DNA from: Pseudomonas beijingensis
GTDB taxonomy: Bacteria; Pseudomonadota; Gammaproteobacteria; Pseudomonadales; Pseudomonadaceae
DNA: 64,000 nt
Assembly: GCF_030687295.1 (NCBI RefSeq)
Contig: NZ_CP117425.1
Coordinates: forward strand, 4,654,001 to 4,718,000
Reading direction: 5' to 3'
This document shows positions 27,801 to 52,500 of this stretch, in pieces. Each line of letters opens with the position of its first letter. Positions within the stretch are counted from its first letter, which is position 1. The notes beneath the pieces were generated by a model. That model did no database searches. It had not been told where the DNA came from and was given only the letters and a program-made list of their open reading frames with translations. The translations under genes and the position numbers were made by a program.

Positions 27801-28270
27801 AAGCGCGCCTGGTCTATGCCCATCAAGGCCTGCCTTTCGACCTGGTGGTCTCGGCTCTGGCGCCGCAGCGCCGGCCCGGTCACTCGCCGCTGTTCCAAGT
27901 CAAGCTCAACTATCAACCGTCACGGGTGGCGCCGACCGCCATCGCCGGCGCGCAGTTGAGCGCGCTGGACGTGGCCCAGGCACCGGGGGATTTCCACCTG
28001 GTGCTCGACCTCGTGCACGGCAGCGATGGCCTCGCCGCGACCCTCAAGTATCGCGGCGAATACTTCGACCAGGGCCGAGCCTTGCGTCTGCAACACCTGT
28101 GGACGTGCCTGCTGGAACAACTACACACGCTGCTGGACGAGCCGTTGCCGGCGCTGGCCGAGCGCATCGACAGCTGGGACCAAGCCTTTGCCCGTGAGCG
28201 ACAACAGTCCCAGGCGCTGGCCGGTCGCAGCCAGATGATGCAAGCCAAACGTCGCTCCTTGTCCCTTTAA
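24842..28270 (+). CDS. NRPS loading protein: fatty acyl-AMP ligase, acyl carrier, condensation domain
   Basis: A 1142-residue starter protein. Residues 1-570 are a fatty acyl-AMP ligase (LQYTSGSTGSPKGVEVRQRN; NWLPLYHDMGLIGG; YLRSGDLGF). Around 575-660 there is a carrier domain (LIGQGLDSIGVADFAARL, attachment Ser about 628). Residues 690-1120 form an active condensation domain (QRRLWFLRQLNP; HHIAFDG near 819). It should activate a fatty acid, load its own carrier, and acylate the first amino acid. Known corrugatins carry octanoate; chain length cannot be read here. ATG 24842 (MFSFEHWIDVLEANAQ) was preferred to the upstream frame, whose 13 extra codons overlap the hydroxylase gene. Confidence 0.93.
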   Translation: MFSFEHWIDVLEANAQHFPQRAALHFLPDGVEIGETLTFAQLHEQSRSLAAALQARYAPGDRVLLMLPSSLDYARAFCACLYAGLIAVPLFPPPSRKPRHLDRVRNVVVDAEPALIFAPADYREGLLELVEGRVDVLTVQDLGTPPASQWQRPAIDGSTVAFLQYTSGSTGSPKGVEVRQRNLIANVELMRQAYAFDEHGAMVNWLPLYHDMGLIGGMLAPLYSGMPCYLMASQTFVNAPSTWLQALSRYRATASFAPNFAYALCNRVVSDNLIAQLDLSAWKHAINGAEPIHPGTLEAFAQRFAACGLNPLAISPGYGQAEATLCVSATPADALPVVLRLDKAVLETGRVALAATDAAAVEFVACGYPQALHSIAIVDPQTFEQCAADRIGEVWLKGPSNAESYWKNPEATREAFEARIAGSSEHYLRSGDLGFMHQGQVVICGRLKDLLILNGRNLYPHDIEFAITDAEPGIRTGRIAAFSEMDPALGREKLVIVAEPQRKFVDPAHHPALFASMQNAVREAADCGIDQIVLVQAGTIPMTTSGKIARQGARKQLAAGTLSIIAQSGGTLASNGEALDLAEFKHLATEKSQQAQAACRQWLEQTLREVNPYFSADFDLSLIGQGLDSIGVADFAARLHKDLGWNLDTQSLFGDTTLGQWALALQSFLNEAVPTAEASTEQANLSQGHQSFAQRRLWFLRQLNPDDTRHNLVLHLRLQGPLDIETLTLRLNTLVERHGVLRTVYRDGVDGPQQQVLPATAVALVHHDLREHNEAQQQQALSQRLADEHATPVDLQAGPLLRAQLLSRHDQQHDLLLTLHHIAFDGRSAQLLLAELAGSADAALPGQYLDFAQWEARHWSEQQIATEQDFWHGHLAGLPQTLELGGSGQAPGEHSLDFNVPQASCEQLAALAREQGMTLFMLLLASYQLVLKQLGGQQQFLLGTDVSGRPLAEHNDVIGFFVNQLTLRCDLRGEPTLAGFLERVRDEARLVYAHQGLPFDLVVSALAPQRRPGHSPLFQVKLNYQPSRVAPTAIAGAQLSALDVAQAPGDFHLVLDLVHGSDGLAATLKYRGEYFDQGRALRLQHLWTCLLEQLHTLLDEPLPALAERIDSWDQAFARERQQSQALAGRSQMMQAKRRSLSL

Positions 28271-28287
28271 CCGAGTCGGATGCAATT

Positions 28288-29334
28288 ATGTCTATCGTGC
28301 CCCCATCGCCACGCGCCCTCGGTGCAGTGCGTCGCAAAGCCATGAACGTCTCGGAACAACAGTTGGTGACCGAGCGCCTGCTCAGCCCGGACCACGCCCT
28401 GCCCCTGGTGATCGAGCCCGCGGTCAGTGGTGTCGATCTGGTCGCCTGGGCGGCCCGGGAACGCGAGTCGTTGGAAAAGAAACTGCTGCAATACGGCGCC
28501 CTGTTGTTTCGCGGCTTCAACGTCGCGTCCGTGGAACAATTCGACCAGGTGATCGCCGCCCTCTCTCCCGGCGCGCTGGAATACATGTTCCGCGCCTCGC
28601 CCCGGACCCGGGTCGGCGGCAACATCTACACCTCGACCGACTACCCGGCCGACCAGATGATTTTCCCCCACAACGAACACTCCTACTCGCCGCGCTTCCC
28701 GCTGCGACTGTTCTTCTACTGCCAACTGCCGTCCGAGACCGGTGGTGAAACACCCATTGGCTCGACCCGCGCCGTGAAGGCCAGGATCAGCCCGCAGATC
28801 GAAGCGCGGTTCCGGGAAAAAGGCGTGCTGTACGTGCGCAACTACGGCGACGGTTTCGGCCTGCCGTGGCAGACCGTGTTCCAGTCCGAGGACCGTGGCG
28901 AAGTGGAAGCCTACTGCGCCAGCGTCGGCATCGAAGTGGAATGGAAAGACAACAATCGCCTGCGCACCCGCCAACGCGGGCCGGCCGTGGTGCGCCACCC
29001 GCGCACTGGCGAAGAGGTCTGGTTCAACCACGCCACGTTCTTCCACATCAGCACCCTGCCCGGGCGGATCCGCGATTCTCTGCAAAGCAACTTCAACGAC
29101 CTCGACCTGCCCACCAACACTTTTTATGGCGACGGCGACCCCATCGAACCGCAGGTCCTGGAATCGCTACGCGCGGCCTACCTCGACTCGCTGGTGCGGT
29201 TTAGCTGGCAACAGGGGGACGTGTTGTTCATCGACAACATGCTCGCTGTGCACGGTCGTGAACCCTTCACCGGCAAGCGCGCCATCATGACCGGCATGGC
29301 CGAAGCCCTGCTGTCGAGCGACGTTGCCGTGTGA
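28288..29334 (+). CDS. Stand-alone Fe(II)/2-oxoglutarate beta-hydroxylase (SyrP/TauD family), probably for histidine
   Basis: A 348-residue paralogue of the 23857 hydroxylase. It has ALLFRGFNVAS, the metal HxE motif in FPHNEHSYSPRFP (about 131), the SETGGETPIGSTR block, EVWFNHATFFH and the distal AVHGREPFTGKR. It sits between the loading protein and the interface-A-T protein whose A domain reads His-like, so beta-hydroxylation of carrier-bound His is the most likely job; Asp is the alternative. The 17-bp gap to the upstream gene indicates one operon. The N-terminal 30 residues (MSIVPPSPRALGAVRRKA...) have no match in the sister enzyme, and an internal Met at residue 19 could be the true start. 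Confidence 0.84.
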   Translation: MSIVPPSPRALGAVRRKAMNVSEQQLVTERLLSPDHALPLVIEPAVSGVDLVAWAARERESLEKKLLQYGALLFRGFNVASVEQFDQVIAALSPGALEYMFRASPRTRVGGNIYTSTDYPADQMIFPHNEHSYSPRFPLRLFFYCQLPSETGGETPIGSTRAVKARISPQIEARFREKGVLYVRNYGDGFGLPWQTVFQSEDRGEVEAYCASVGIEVEWKDNNRLRTRQRGPAVVRHPRTGEEVWFNHATFFHISTLPGRIRDSLQSNFNDLDLPTNTFYGDGDPIEPQVLESLRAAYLDSLVRFSWQQGDVLFIDNMLAVHGREPFTGKRAIMTGMAEALLSSDVAV

Positions 29335-29437
29335 CATTCAACGAGGCCACCCGCCGTTCGCAGGAGGCTTGCCCGACCCATGTCCAGCAAGCCCGGCGTC
29401 TGTGCGGTGATCAGGCTCAAGCCCTTTTCCAGTCGAG

Positions 29438-32400
29438 ATGAACATGAGCGGACTTCAAGGTTTTCGTATTTCGCCGCAACAGGCATCGGTTTACCCCCAC
29501 ATCAACGGCGCGGCGGAGCACCCGTTCAGCTGCCATTTGCAATGGTCGCTGTCGCAACCGCTGGACGTCGATGCCTTGAACAAGCGCCTGCAGGCATTGG
29601 TGGCCGGCAGTGAAATCCTGCGCACGCGCCTGATGCCCGTGCCCGGCCTGCGCCACCCGGTGCAGGTGATCGATGAAACCGCTGCGTTGGCGGTGAACCT
29701 CCAGGACCTGCGCCAACACAGCCGCACCGACCAGGACGTCGCGCTGACCCGGCTCGTCGACCAGCCCCGCGACTGGACGGCGCCCCTGTGCGTGACCCTG
29801 GTACGCCTGTCCGATGAACAAACGGTCCTGGACCTGGCGGCAGCCAGCAGCCACTTCGACCTCGCCAGCCTGAAATGGCTGGCCGGTGCATTGCTGCAAG
29901 ACAACGCCACGGACCTGTCCGACACCTTGCAATACGCCGACTACGCCGAATGGCGCTGGAGCCTGGTTGAAGACGCGCCGGACCATCCGGGCGTGAGCTT
30001 CTGGAAACCCTCGGACGAAACCGAACAGGCCACCCTGCAACTGCCCCTCGAAGCGACCCTCGAAGGCCGGTTTGCGCCGACCCGACTGGACCTGGCGCTG
30101 CCGGCCGACCTCGCCCGCCACCCGGCCCTGACCCCGGAGCTGCTGCTGACGGCATGGGCAGCGGTGCTGGGACGACTGGCCGGCCAGCAACAGGTGCCGC
30201 TCACCCTGATCCATGAAAGTCGCGGCGCGGAACTGGAGAACACCCTGGGTCTGTTCGAGCAATGCCTGCCCGTGAGCATCGCACTGGATGCCCAGGCGAC
30301 CCTGCTGGAGCAAAGCACGCAAGTGGCCGCCACCCTGGAACGGGCGGTCGGCTGGCAGGACTATTACACTGGCACCCTCGATGCCGGATACGCCTTTGCC
30401 TGGCGTTCGGGCGATGCCCGGGAGCGTCAGGCCAGTGCGGTGATGAACCCGCTGAAAGCGTGCCTGAACGTCCGCCAATTGCCCGACAGCCTGCACGCGC
30501 AGCTGGTCTACGACCGCCATGCCCTCAGCACCGAAGCCGCGGGTTGCCTCGCCGAGCAATGGCTGCAACTGTTGCAAGGCGCCCTCGCCGAACCGCAACG
30601 GGCCTGGGCCCAATTGCCCCTGGGTGGCGCGCTGCAAGCGCAACTGATCGGCGCTGGCGCGAGCGTACCGTCCATCGAACCAGTGACACTGGTGGAGTTG
30701 ATTGCCCGCCAGGTTCGCCAGCAACCGAACGCCATCGCCCTCAGCGACCAGGACGGCGACCTGAGCTACGGCCGCCTCGACGCCTGCGCCACGCAGCTGG
30801 CCCATCGACTGGTCGCCGCCCGGCATCGGTCCCGGGGTGCCCGTCGGCATCCTGTTCGCCCGTAGCAACGCGGCCATTGTCGCCATGCTCGCCGTCTTGA
30901 AAGCCGGTGGCGCCTACGTGCCAATCGACCCGACCTACCCCGCCGACCGCCGCGCCTACATGCTCGCCGACAGCGCCATCGCCAACATCGTGGTCAGCGC
31001 CGAACTGGCCGACAGCGTGCCGGCCCACCTGCAACGCTTCGTGCTGGATGACCTGGCAACGCCGGACCTCGGCGATTTGCCAACACTGCCGTTGCCAGAC
31101 GCGAACGACCTCGCCTACTTGATCTACACCTCGGGCTCGACCGGTGCGCCAAAAGCCTGTGGAAATCAGCCACGGCGCGCTGAGTTTCTCGACCCAGGTG
31201 CGCATGGCAGCCTACGAGACGCCGGTGCGCGCCTACCTGCTGTTGTCGTCGTTTGCCTTCGACAGTTCGGTCGCCGGGATTTTCTGGACCCTGGCCCAAG
31301 GCGGACGCCTGGTGTTGCCCGCCCCGGGTGAAGAGCTGGAGATGGCCCGCCTGGCGCAGTTGATTGCCCAGCATCAGGTCAGCCATGGCCTATCCTTGCC
31401 GTCGCTGTACCAGGCCCTACTCGATCAATTGCAGCGCAGCGGGGAAACCGACAGCCTCGCCTGCTGGATCGTCGCCGGCGAGGCTTGCCCACCGTCACTG
31501 ATCGCGCAACACAGCAAGACCCTGCCACACGCCCGGCTGGTGAACGAATACGGTCCCACTGAAGCGACGGTCTGGGCCACCTATGAGGTGTTGGAGCCGG
31601 GCCGGAACGTCAGCATCGGCCGCCCCATTGCCGGCATGGACCTGCGCCTGCTGAACGAATTCGACAGCGCCTGCGGCATTGGCGAACCGGGTGAAATCGT
31701 CCTCGCCGGCCCGACCCTGGCCCGTGGCTATCGCAACAAGCCCGAAGAAACCGCCAAGGCCTTTGTCACCCTGGCCGACGGCACCCGTGCCTATCGCACG
31801 GGTGACCTGGCGTGCTGGTTGGCCGACGGGCGCCTGGCGTTCCTCGGGCGCAAGGACCATCAGGTCAAGGTGCGTGGCTACCGCATCGAGCTGGGCGAAA
31901 TCGAGCGCCAGTTGTGCAGCCACAGCGACGTGCGCGAAGCCGCGGTGATCGTCCAGGAACAGGCCGCTGGCAAACGCCTGCTCGCCTACGTCCTGGCCGC
32001 CCATGGCTACGCGCCGGATTCGGAAGCGATCAAGCGCTTCCTCGGTGAACGCCTGCCATCGTACATGGTGCCGGCCCTGGTGCTGACCTTGGCGAGCTTT
32101 CCGCGCACGCCCAACGGCAAGCTCGACACCCGCCAGTTACCCGACCCGGACCAGTTCGACGAAAGCACCCACGTGGCGCCGCGCAACGCCATGGAAACCA
32201 CCCTGCAAGCGATCGTCGCCAAGGTCTTGAAGCTCTCGACGGTGAGCGTCACCGACAACTTCTTCGCCATCGGCGGCGACTCGATCCTGAGCCTGCAAGT
32301 GGTGGCCCAGGCCCATGAGCAAGGCATTGCGCTGTCGGCCAAGCAAGTCTTCGAACGCCAGACCATCGCAGCCATGGCCGAGGTCGCGCAACCGCTGGAT

Positions 32401-32508
32401 CCGAACGCCGCCGAGCCCCAAGCCGACAGCACCGAGTTCAGCGCTTCGGGCCTATCCGATGACGAAATGCAAGCACTGATGGCCGAACTGAACGAGGCCG
32501 ACCTGTGA
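29438..32508 (+). CDS. NRPS interface-A-T module (His-like specificity), frame broken by two +1 shifts
   Basis: Corrected length is about 1022 residues. Residues 1-420 form a C-like domain without the HHxxxDG motif ([11 protein letters not shown] instead), as in the 'interface' domains that dock free beta-hydroxylases. The A domain follows, then a carrier ([13 protein letters not shown]). Specificity residues read D-S-A-S-I-A-E-V-W, closest to His codes known to me (DSxxxAEV). The frame is lost at 30819-30821 (one C too many: dropping it gives [19 protein letters not shown]) and at 31156-31158 (dropping one base gives [16 protein letters not shown]). ATG 29438 or 29444 starts this frame. A better ribosome site (AGGAGG, 29361-29366) precedes an out-of-frame ATG at 29380. 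The condensation domain for this module is the one ending the loading protein. Confidence 0.88.
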
Positions 32509-32566
32509 ACGGTTCCTCCCGTCGCCCCGCCGTCACCGTTGCCCCTTTTTACGCAGGACGCTTTCA

Positions 32567-46513
<13,947 letters not shown>

Positions 46514-46523
46514 CGAGCGACAC

Positions 46524-46541
46524 GGCGCCTGCGCAGGCGCC
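46524..46541. other. Perfect 18-bp palindrome between two NRPS genes
   Basis: GGCGCCTGCGCAGGCGCC is its own reverse complement and lies in the 62-bp gap between NRPS genes, 10 bp after the upstream stop. No T-run follows. It could form a short stem in the operon mRNA and slow or partly end transcription; function unproven. Confidence 0.45.
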
Positions 46542-46575
46542 TTGATCGACTCACTTGAGTTTTCAAGACTTTGAA

Positions 46576-49500
46576 ATGGACCAAGCAAGCATGAACAACA
46601 TCGAAGACATCTACTCCCTTTCGCCGACCCAGCACGGCCTGTTGTTCCACAGCGTCTATGAACCGGATTCGCGAGTTTATTACCAGCAGTTGAGCCTGGA
46701 CATGAACGGCCCGCTGCAACTGAGCGCGTTTCGCGGCGCCTGGCAGGCGCTGATGCAGCGCCACGCCGTGCTGCGCAGTGCGTTTCTCTGGGAAGAGCTG
46801 GACGATGCCTATCAGGTGGTGCAACAGGAAGTGCCATTGCCCCTGACCGAACTGGACTGGCAAGACCGCGCCGAGCCCCAGGCCGCGCTGGAACAGTTGG
46901 CACTGGAGCAGCGGGCGCAACCCCTGGAGCTCAATGACTCGCCGCTGATGCGCGTGTGCCTGGTGCGCCTGGCACCCGAACGCTGGCACCTGATCTGGAC
47001 CTTCCATCACATCCTCATGGACGGTTGGAGCGTCGGCATCGCCGTCCAGGAATGGCTGGCGCTGTACTACGAGCAGGCTCATGGCCGCCCCGCCGACCTG
47101 GCGCCGACCCGTCCTTACCGGGACTACATCGCCTGGTTGGCGGAACAGGACATGGCCGCCACCGAAGGCTTCTGGCGCGAGCAATTGCAGGACGTGAGCG
47201 AGCCGACCCCGCTGCCCACCTTCGCCGCACGCCAGCCGGCACCGGCAGGGGCGCCGTTCGCCGAGCGGGAAAGTCTGCTGACGGCCAGCGAAACCGAGCA
47301 ACTGGCACATTTCGCCCGCCACAACGACCTGACCATCAACACGTTGATCCAGGGCGCCTGGGCACTGCTGCTGGGCCAGCACGCCGGGCGTGACGACGTG
47401 GTCTATGGCGTCACCGTCGCCGGGCGTCCAGAGAACCTGGCGGCGGTGGACAGCACCGTCGGGCTGTTCATCAATACCTTGCCGCTGCGCGTGCAATGGG
47501 CGGATGCGTCGACGCTGGTGGCCTGGCTGCAACACTTGCAGCAAGCCAACAGCGATCTGCGCCACCACGCCTATTTGCCGCTGGGCAAGCTCAAGTCGAT
47601 GACGCGCATCGCCGCTGAACAGGCGCTGTTCGACTCTATCCTGGTGTTCGAAAACTTCCCGGTCACCGACGCGCTCAACCAGGACACCGGCGGCTTGAGT
47701 TTCAGTGCCCCGAGCAACGACCAGCAGGCCGACGGCATCACCCTCACCCAAGGCCGCAACCACTTCCCGTTGTCGCTGATCGTGGTGCCGGACAAACAAC
47801 TGCACTACCTGATCAGTTACGACCGCAGTCGCTTCAGCGATGCCGAGGTCTCGGTGCTGTCGGCCCAATTGCGCGCCATCCTGCTGGCGATGACGGCGCA
47901 AGCGCAGTGCCGGGTCAGCGAGTTGGAGTGGCTGAGCCCTGAAGAACGCCAGCAACTGCTCGTGCAGGGTCGTGGCGTGCAACTGCCAGTGCCTTCTGCG
48001 TGCCTGCACCAGCGCTTCGAAGAACAGGTGGCCGCCCATCCGGAACACCTGGCGGTCCGCGACCCTCAGGTCGCCCTGACTTACCGTGAACTGGACCAGC
48101 AAGCCAACCGCCTCAGCCAGTATTTGCGTGCCCAGGGCATCGGCCACGACAGCGTCGTGGCACTGGCCCTGGAACGCAGCGCCGAGTTCGTGGTTGCCCT
48201 GCTGGCCACCCTCAAGGCTGGCGCCGCCTATCTGCCGCTGGACCTCAAACAGCCTGCCGGGCGCCTGGCCGACGTGCTGGTGGACAGCCGCGCCGCGCTG
48301 CTGATCGGCGCTGCCGCCTCACCGCTGCTCAAAGGCCTCGCCGAGCACACGCCAACGCTGTGGCTGGCGGAACAGGCCGACGCCATAGCCTCCCAGCCAG
48401 ACACGCCACCGGCCGTGGACCACAGCCCGACTGACGCCGCCTACGTGATCTACACCTCGGGCTCCACGGGCACCCCCAAGGGCGTGGTGGTCGAGCACCA
48501 ATCCATCGTCGATTACCTGACGGCGGTGCACGCGGTCCTCAACCCGCCACCGATGGCCCGCTACGGCTTGCTGTCGAGCATCGCCGCCGACCTCGGCCAC
48601 ACGCAGTTATTCGGTGCCCTGTGCAGCGGCGCCAGCCTGTTGCTGGTGGATGAAGACAGCGGTTTCAGCCCTCTGGCACTGGCCGAACTCTTCGACCAAC
48701 ACCCGGTGGATGTGCTGAAGATCACCCCAAGCCATCTGGCCGGCCTGTTGCAGGCGTTGCCCGATGCCCGCCTGCTGCCCCGCGCCCTGCTGGTCTTCGG
48801 TGGCGACGCCCTCAGCCCGACGCTGCTGGAACAGGTCAACCGCCTGGCGCCAGGGCTCAGGGTGTTCAACCACTATGGGCCGAGCGAAGCGACAGTCGGG
48901 GCGATTGCCACCGAGTTGCCGGCGGGCCTGCGCAGCATCGCCCTCGGCCGGCCGCTGCCGAACCGCCGACTGCAAGTGGTGGATGCCAACGGCCGCCTGG
49001 TGCCCACCGGGGTATCCGGCGAACTGCTGATCAACGGCGCCCTGGCCCGGGGTTACCTGCACCGCCCGGACCTGACCGCCGAACGCTTTCACCTCGACGC
49101 CGATCAGCAACGTTGGTATCGCACCGGCGACCGTGTGCGCTGGCAAGTGGACGGCCAACTGGCGTTCCTCGGTCGGGTCGACAGCCAGGTCAAGATCCGC
49201 GGCAACCGCCTGGAGCTGGGCGAAGTCGAAGCGCAGCTCAAGCGCCTGTCGCCGCTGATCGAACAGGCACTGGTCCGTGCCGTGGAACTGGACGGCAGCC
49301 TGCGCCTGGTGGCCTACCTGGTCGCCAGCCAGTCGCTGTCCGCCACGAAACTGCGTAACGACCTTGCGGCGCGGGTGCCGGACTACATGGTGCCGGCGCA
49401 CTTCATCACCCTCGACGAACTGCCCCTGACCCGTAACGGCAAGGTCGATGTGCAACGCTTGCCGCTCCCGCAAAAAACCACGGACGACAGCGCCACCCAC

Positions 49501-52500
49501 GTTGCCCCGCGCAATGAAGTCGAAGCGCAGTTGGCGGCTATCTGGCAGGACGTCCTGAAGCTTGAACGTGTCGGCGTGCATGACAACTTCTTCGCCCTGG
49601 GCGGCGACTCGATCATCAACTTGCAGATCATCGCCCGCGCCAACCAGCAAGGGCTGAAACTCACGCCCCGCCAGCTCTTCGAAAACCGCACCATCGCTGA
49701 TATCGCCCGGGTGCTCGGCGCCGATGCCAGCCATGGCGTGGCACACGAGATTACCGATGGCTATGACCTGCCACTGGCCGCCGGGCAACGAGCACGCCTG
49801 CAACAAGGGCCGTTGCACGCCACCTGGCGTTGCGTGGCGCTGACCCAGGCCATCGATAGCGAGCTGCTGACCCAGGCCATCGCCGCGTTGCAGCAACACC
49901 ACCAGGCCCTGCGCCTGGCGCTCAAGGCCCTGCCGGACGGCGAGTGGCAGCAACGGGTGCTGGTCGCGGCCAAGGCCCCGGTCATCACCACCGAAAAACT
50001 GGAGACCTGCGCCCCGGCGCAACTGCAAACCTTGGCCCAGGCCGGGGTCGACGCGCTGGAACTGGACGCAGGCCAAACCCTGCACGCCAGCCTGCTGGAG
50101 GTCGGCGGCAAGTATTCCCTGCTGCTGGCCGCTCATCCGCTGTGCCTGGACGAGGCGTCCTGGTCGCTGCTGCTGACCGACCTCAATCTGGCCCTGGCGC
50201 AACTGCGTTATCAGCGGCCGGTGCGCCTGTCCTACACCGGGGGCGACTTTACCCAATGGACGCGGCACCAGCAGGCCCACGCTCAGGGTGACGCCCTGGA
50301 CGACGCCTGGGAACATTGGCTGCAATATGCAGGCTTGGAACCGCTGCAACTGCCTGACAGCCAGCAGCCGGCCAGCGTGGCCGAACAAACCTTGCCAGCC
50401 ACCACTTCAGGCGAACTCAAGCGCCTGGGCGAGGTGCTGCAACTGGACTGGAACAGTCTGTTGGCCGCTGCCGTGACCGAACAGTGCCGTGAACTGTGCG
50501 GCAACGGCCGGGTCGCGCTGAGCGTGCAGGATGCCCGGCCGAGCGCCGAGCGCTTGCCGGTCGATGCGCCGATTGCCGTGGCCGACCTCGACCCGGCGCG
50601 CATCATGGGGCCCTTGGCCCTGGCGGTGCCGTACTTCCTCCAGCCCGAAGGCGACAGCCTGCTGCAACGCTTGCAGGCACTGGTCGCGCAGATGCGCGCC
50701 TACCCGCAACACGGCGTCGACTATGGCGCCCTTCGTTACCTGTCGGACAATACCTACCTGCAAGAACCGCTGCGTGAGCTGCCGGCGGCCTCGGTCGCCA
50801 TTCGCTGGCTGGGCAACCTCGACAGCCATCGCGAAGAACGCGGCATCCTGGCCCAGGTCGAAGCCGCAAGCCCATCGACGGCATCGACTTGCCCGCTGAC
50901 CCTGGACGCCTGGTGGCAGGGCGATTGCCTGCACCTGCGCAGCCACGGTGTCCTCGCCGCCGACTGGGCGCCGCGCCTGGCCCAACGCCTGAACGACCTC
51001 GCCGGGCTCGTCACCGCAGCCGAGTTGCGTCCTGCCAGCCAGGCATTCCCGCTGTGCCACAAGCAAGCGGCGACCCTGGCCGCCGAACCGCTGGACTGGC
51101 TGAACATCGAAGACGTCTACCCGCTGTCGTCGATGCAACAGGGCATGCTCCTGCACACCTTGTTGCAGCCCCACAGCGGCATCTACCTGATGCAACAACG
51201 CTACAGCTGGGACGGAGTATTGCAACGCCCGGCGATGGAAGCCGCGTGGCAGCTGTTCCTCGAGCGCCACCCCATGATGCGGACCGCCTTCTGGTGGCAA
51301 GACGACCATGAGCCGCTGCAATGCGTGTACCGCCAGACCCATCGGGCGTTCGACTGGCAGGACCTGCGCCATCTCGACGAAGAGCAGCAGCGCCTGGCGA
51401 TGGATCAGGCCCTCGAAGCACAACGCCTGCAAGGCTTCGACATGGCTTGTGCGCCGCTGACCCATCTACGGGTGTTCCAACTCGATGAGCGACGCTTCGC
51501 CGTGGTGCGCAGCTTCCACCACATCCTGACCGACGCCTGGTGCTTCGGCCTGCTGATGGAAGACCTGCTGGCGATCTACCAGGCCATCGTGCGCCAGGAG
51601 CCGGTGGCCCGTCCGCGCCTGCGCTCGTTCCGCGGCTACATGAGCTGGCTGGAACGCCATGACATGGCCGCCGCCCACGCATTCTGGCAGGCCGAAATGG
51701 CCGGTTTCAGCGAGCCAACGCCGCTGCATGTGGACAGCCCCGTGGCCCGTCCGGAGCAGGCACCGGAACAGGTCGGCGACTTCGACCAGACCCTGAGCAT
51801 CGCCCAGACCCAGCGCCTGCAGCAGCTGTGCCAGCAATATCAATTGACACCCAACACCTGGATCCAGGGCGCCTGGGCGCTGTTGCTGTCGCGCTACAGC
51901 GGCAACCGCGACGTGTTGTTCGGCGTGACCGTGGCCGGTCGCCCGACTGACCTGGCCGGTGTAGAAGAAATGGTCGGCCTGTTCATCAACAGCCTGCCAC
52001 TGCGCATCGATGTCGACCCAGAGGCGCCAGTGGCCGACTGGTTGCAGGCGCTGCTGTCCCACAACGCGCAATTGCGCGAACACGAAAGCGCCTCGCTGGT
52101 GGACATCCAGCGTTGCAGCCAAGTGCCGCGCGGCCAGCAGTTGTTCGACAGCCTGGTGGTGTTCGAGAACGCGCCGCTGGACATCAGCAGCGTGCAACTG
52201 GACGCCTTCAGCATCGACATCTATGAAGACCGCGTGCACACCAACTTCCCGATGACGGTGGTGCTGTACCCCGGCGACCGCCTGGGCATTCGCCTGTCCT
52301 ACGACAGCCAGCGCTTCAGCACTGACACCGTACAGCGCATGCTCGGGCATTTGGTGCAGTTGCTTTCGGGCATGCTGGAAACGCCCCAGGCGCCCCTGGG
52401 CAGCCTGCACATGCTGCCCGAAGCGGAACGTCGGCAGTTGCAGATCGACTGCAACCGCAGCGACGTCGACTTCCCGCTGGAGCGCGGTTATGCGGCGCTG

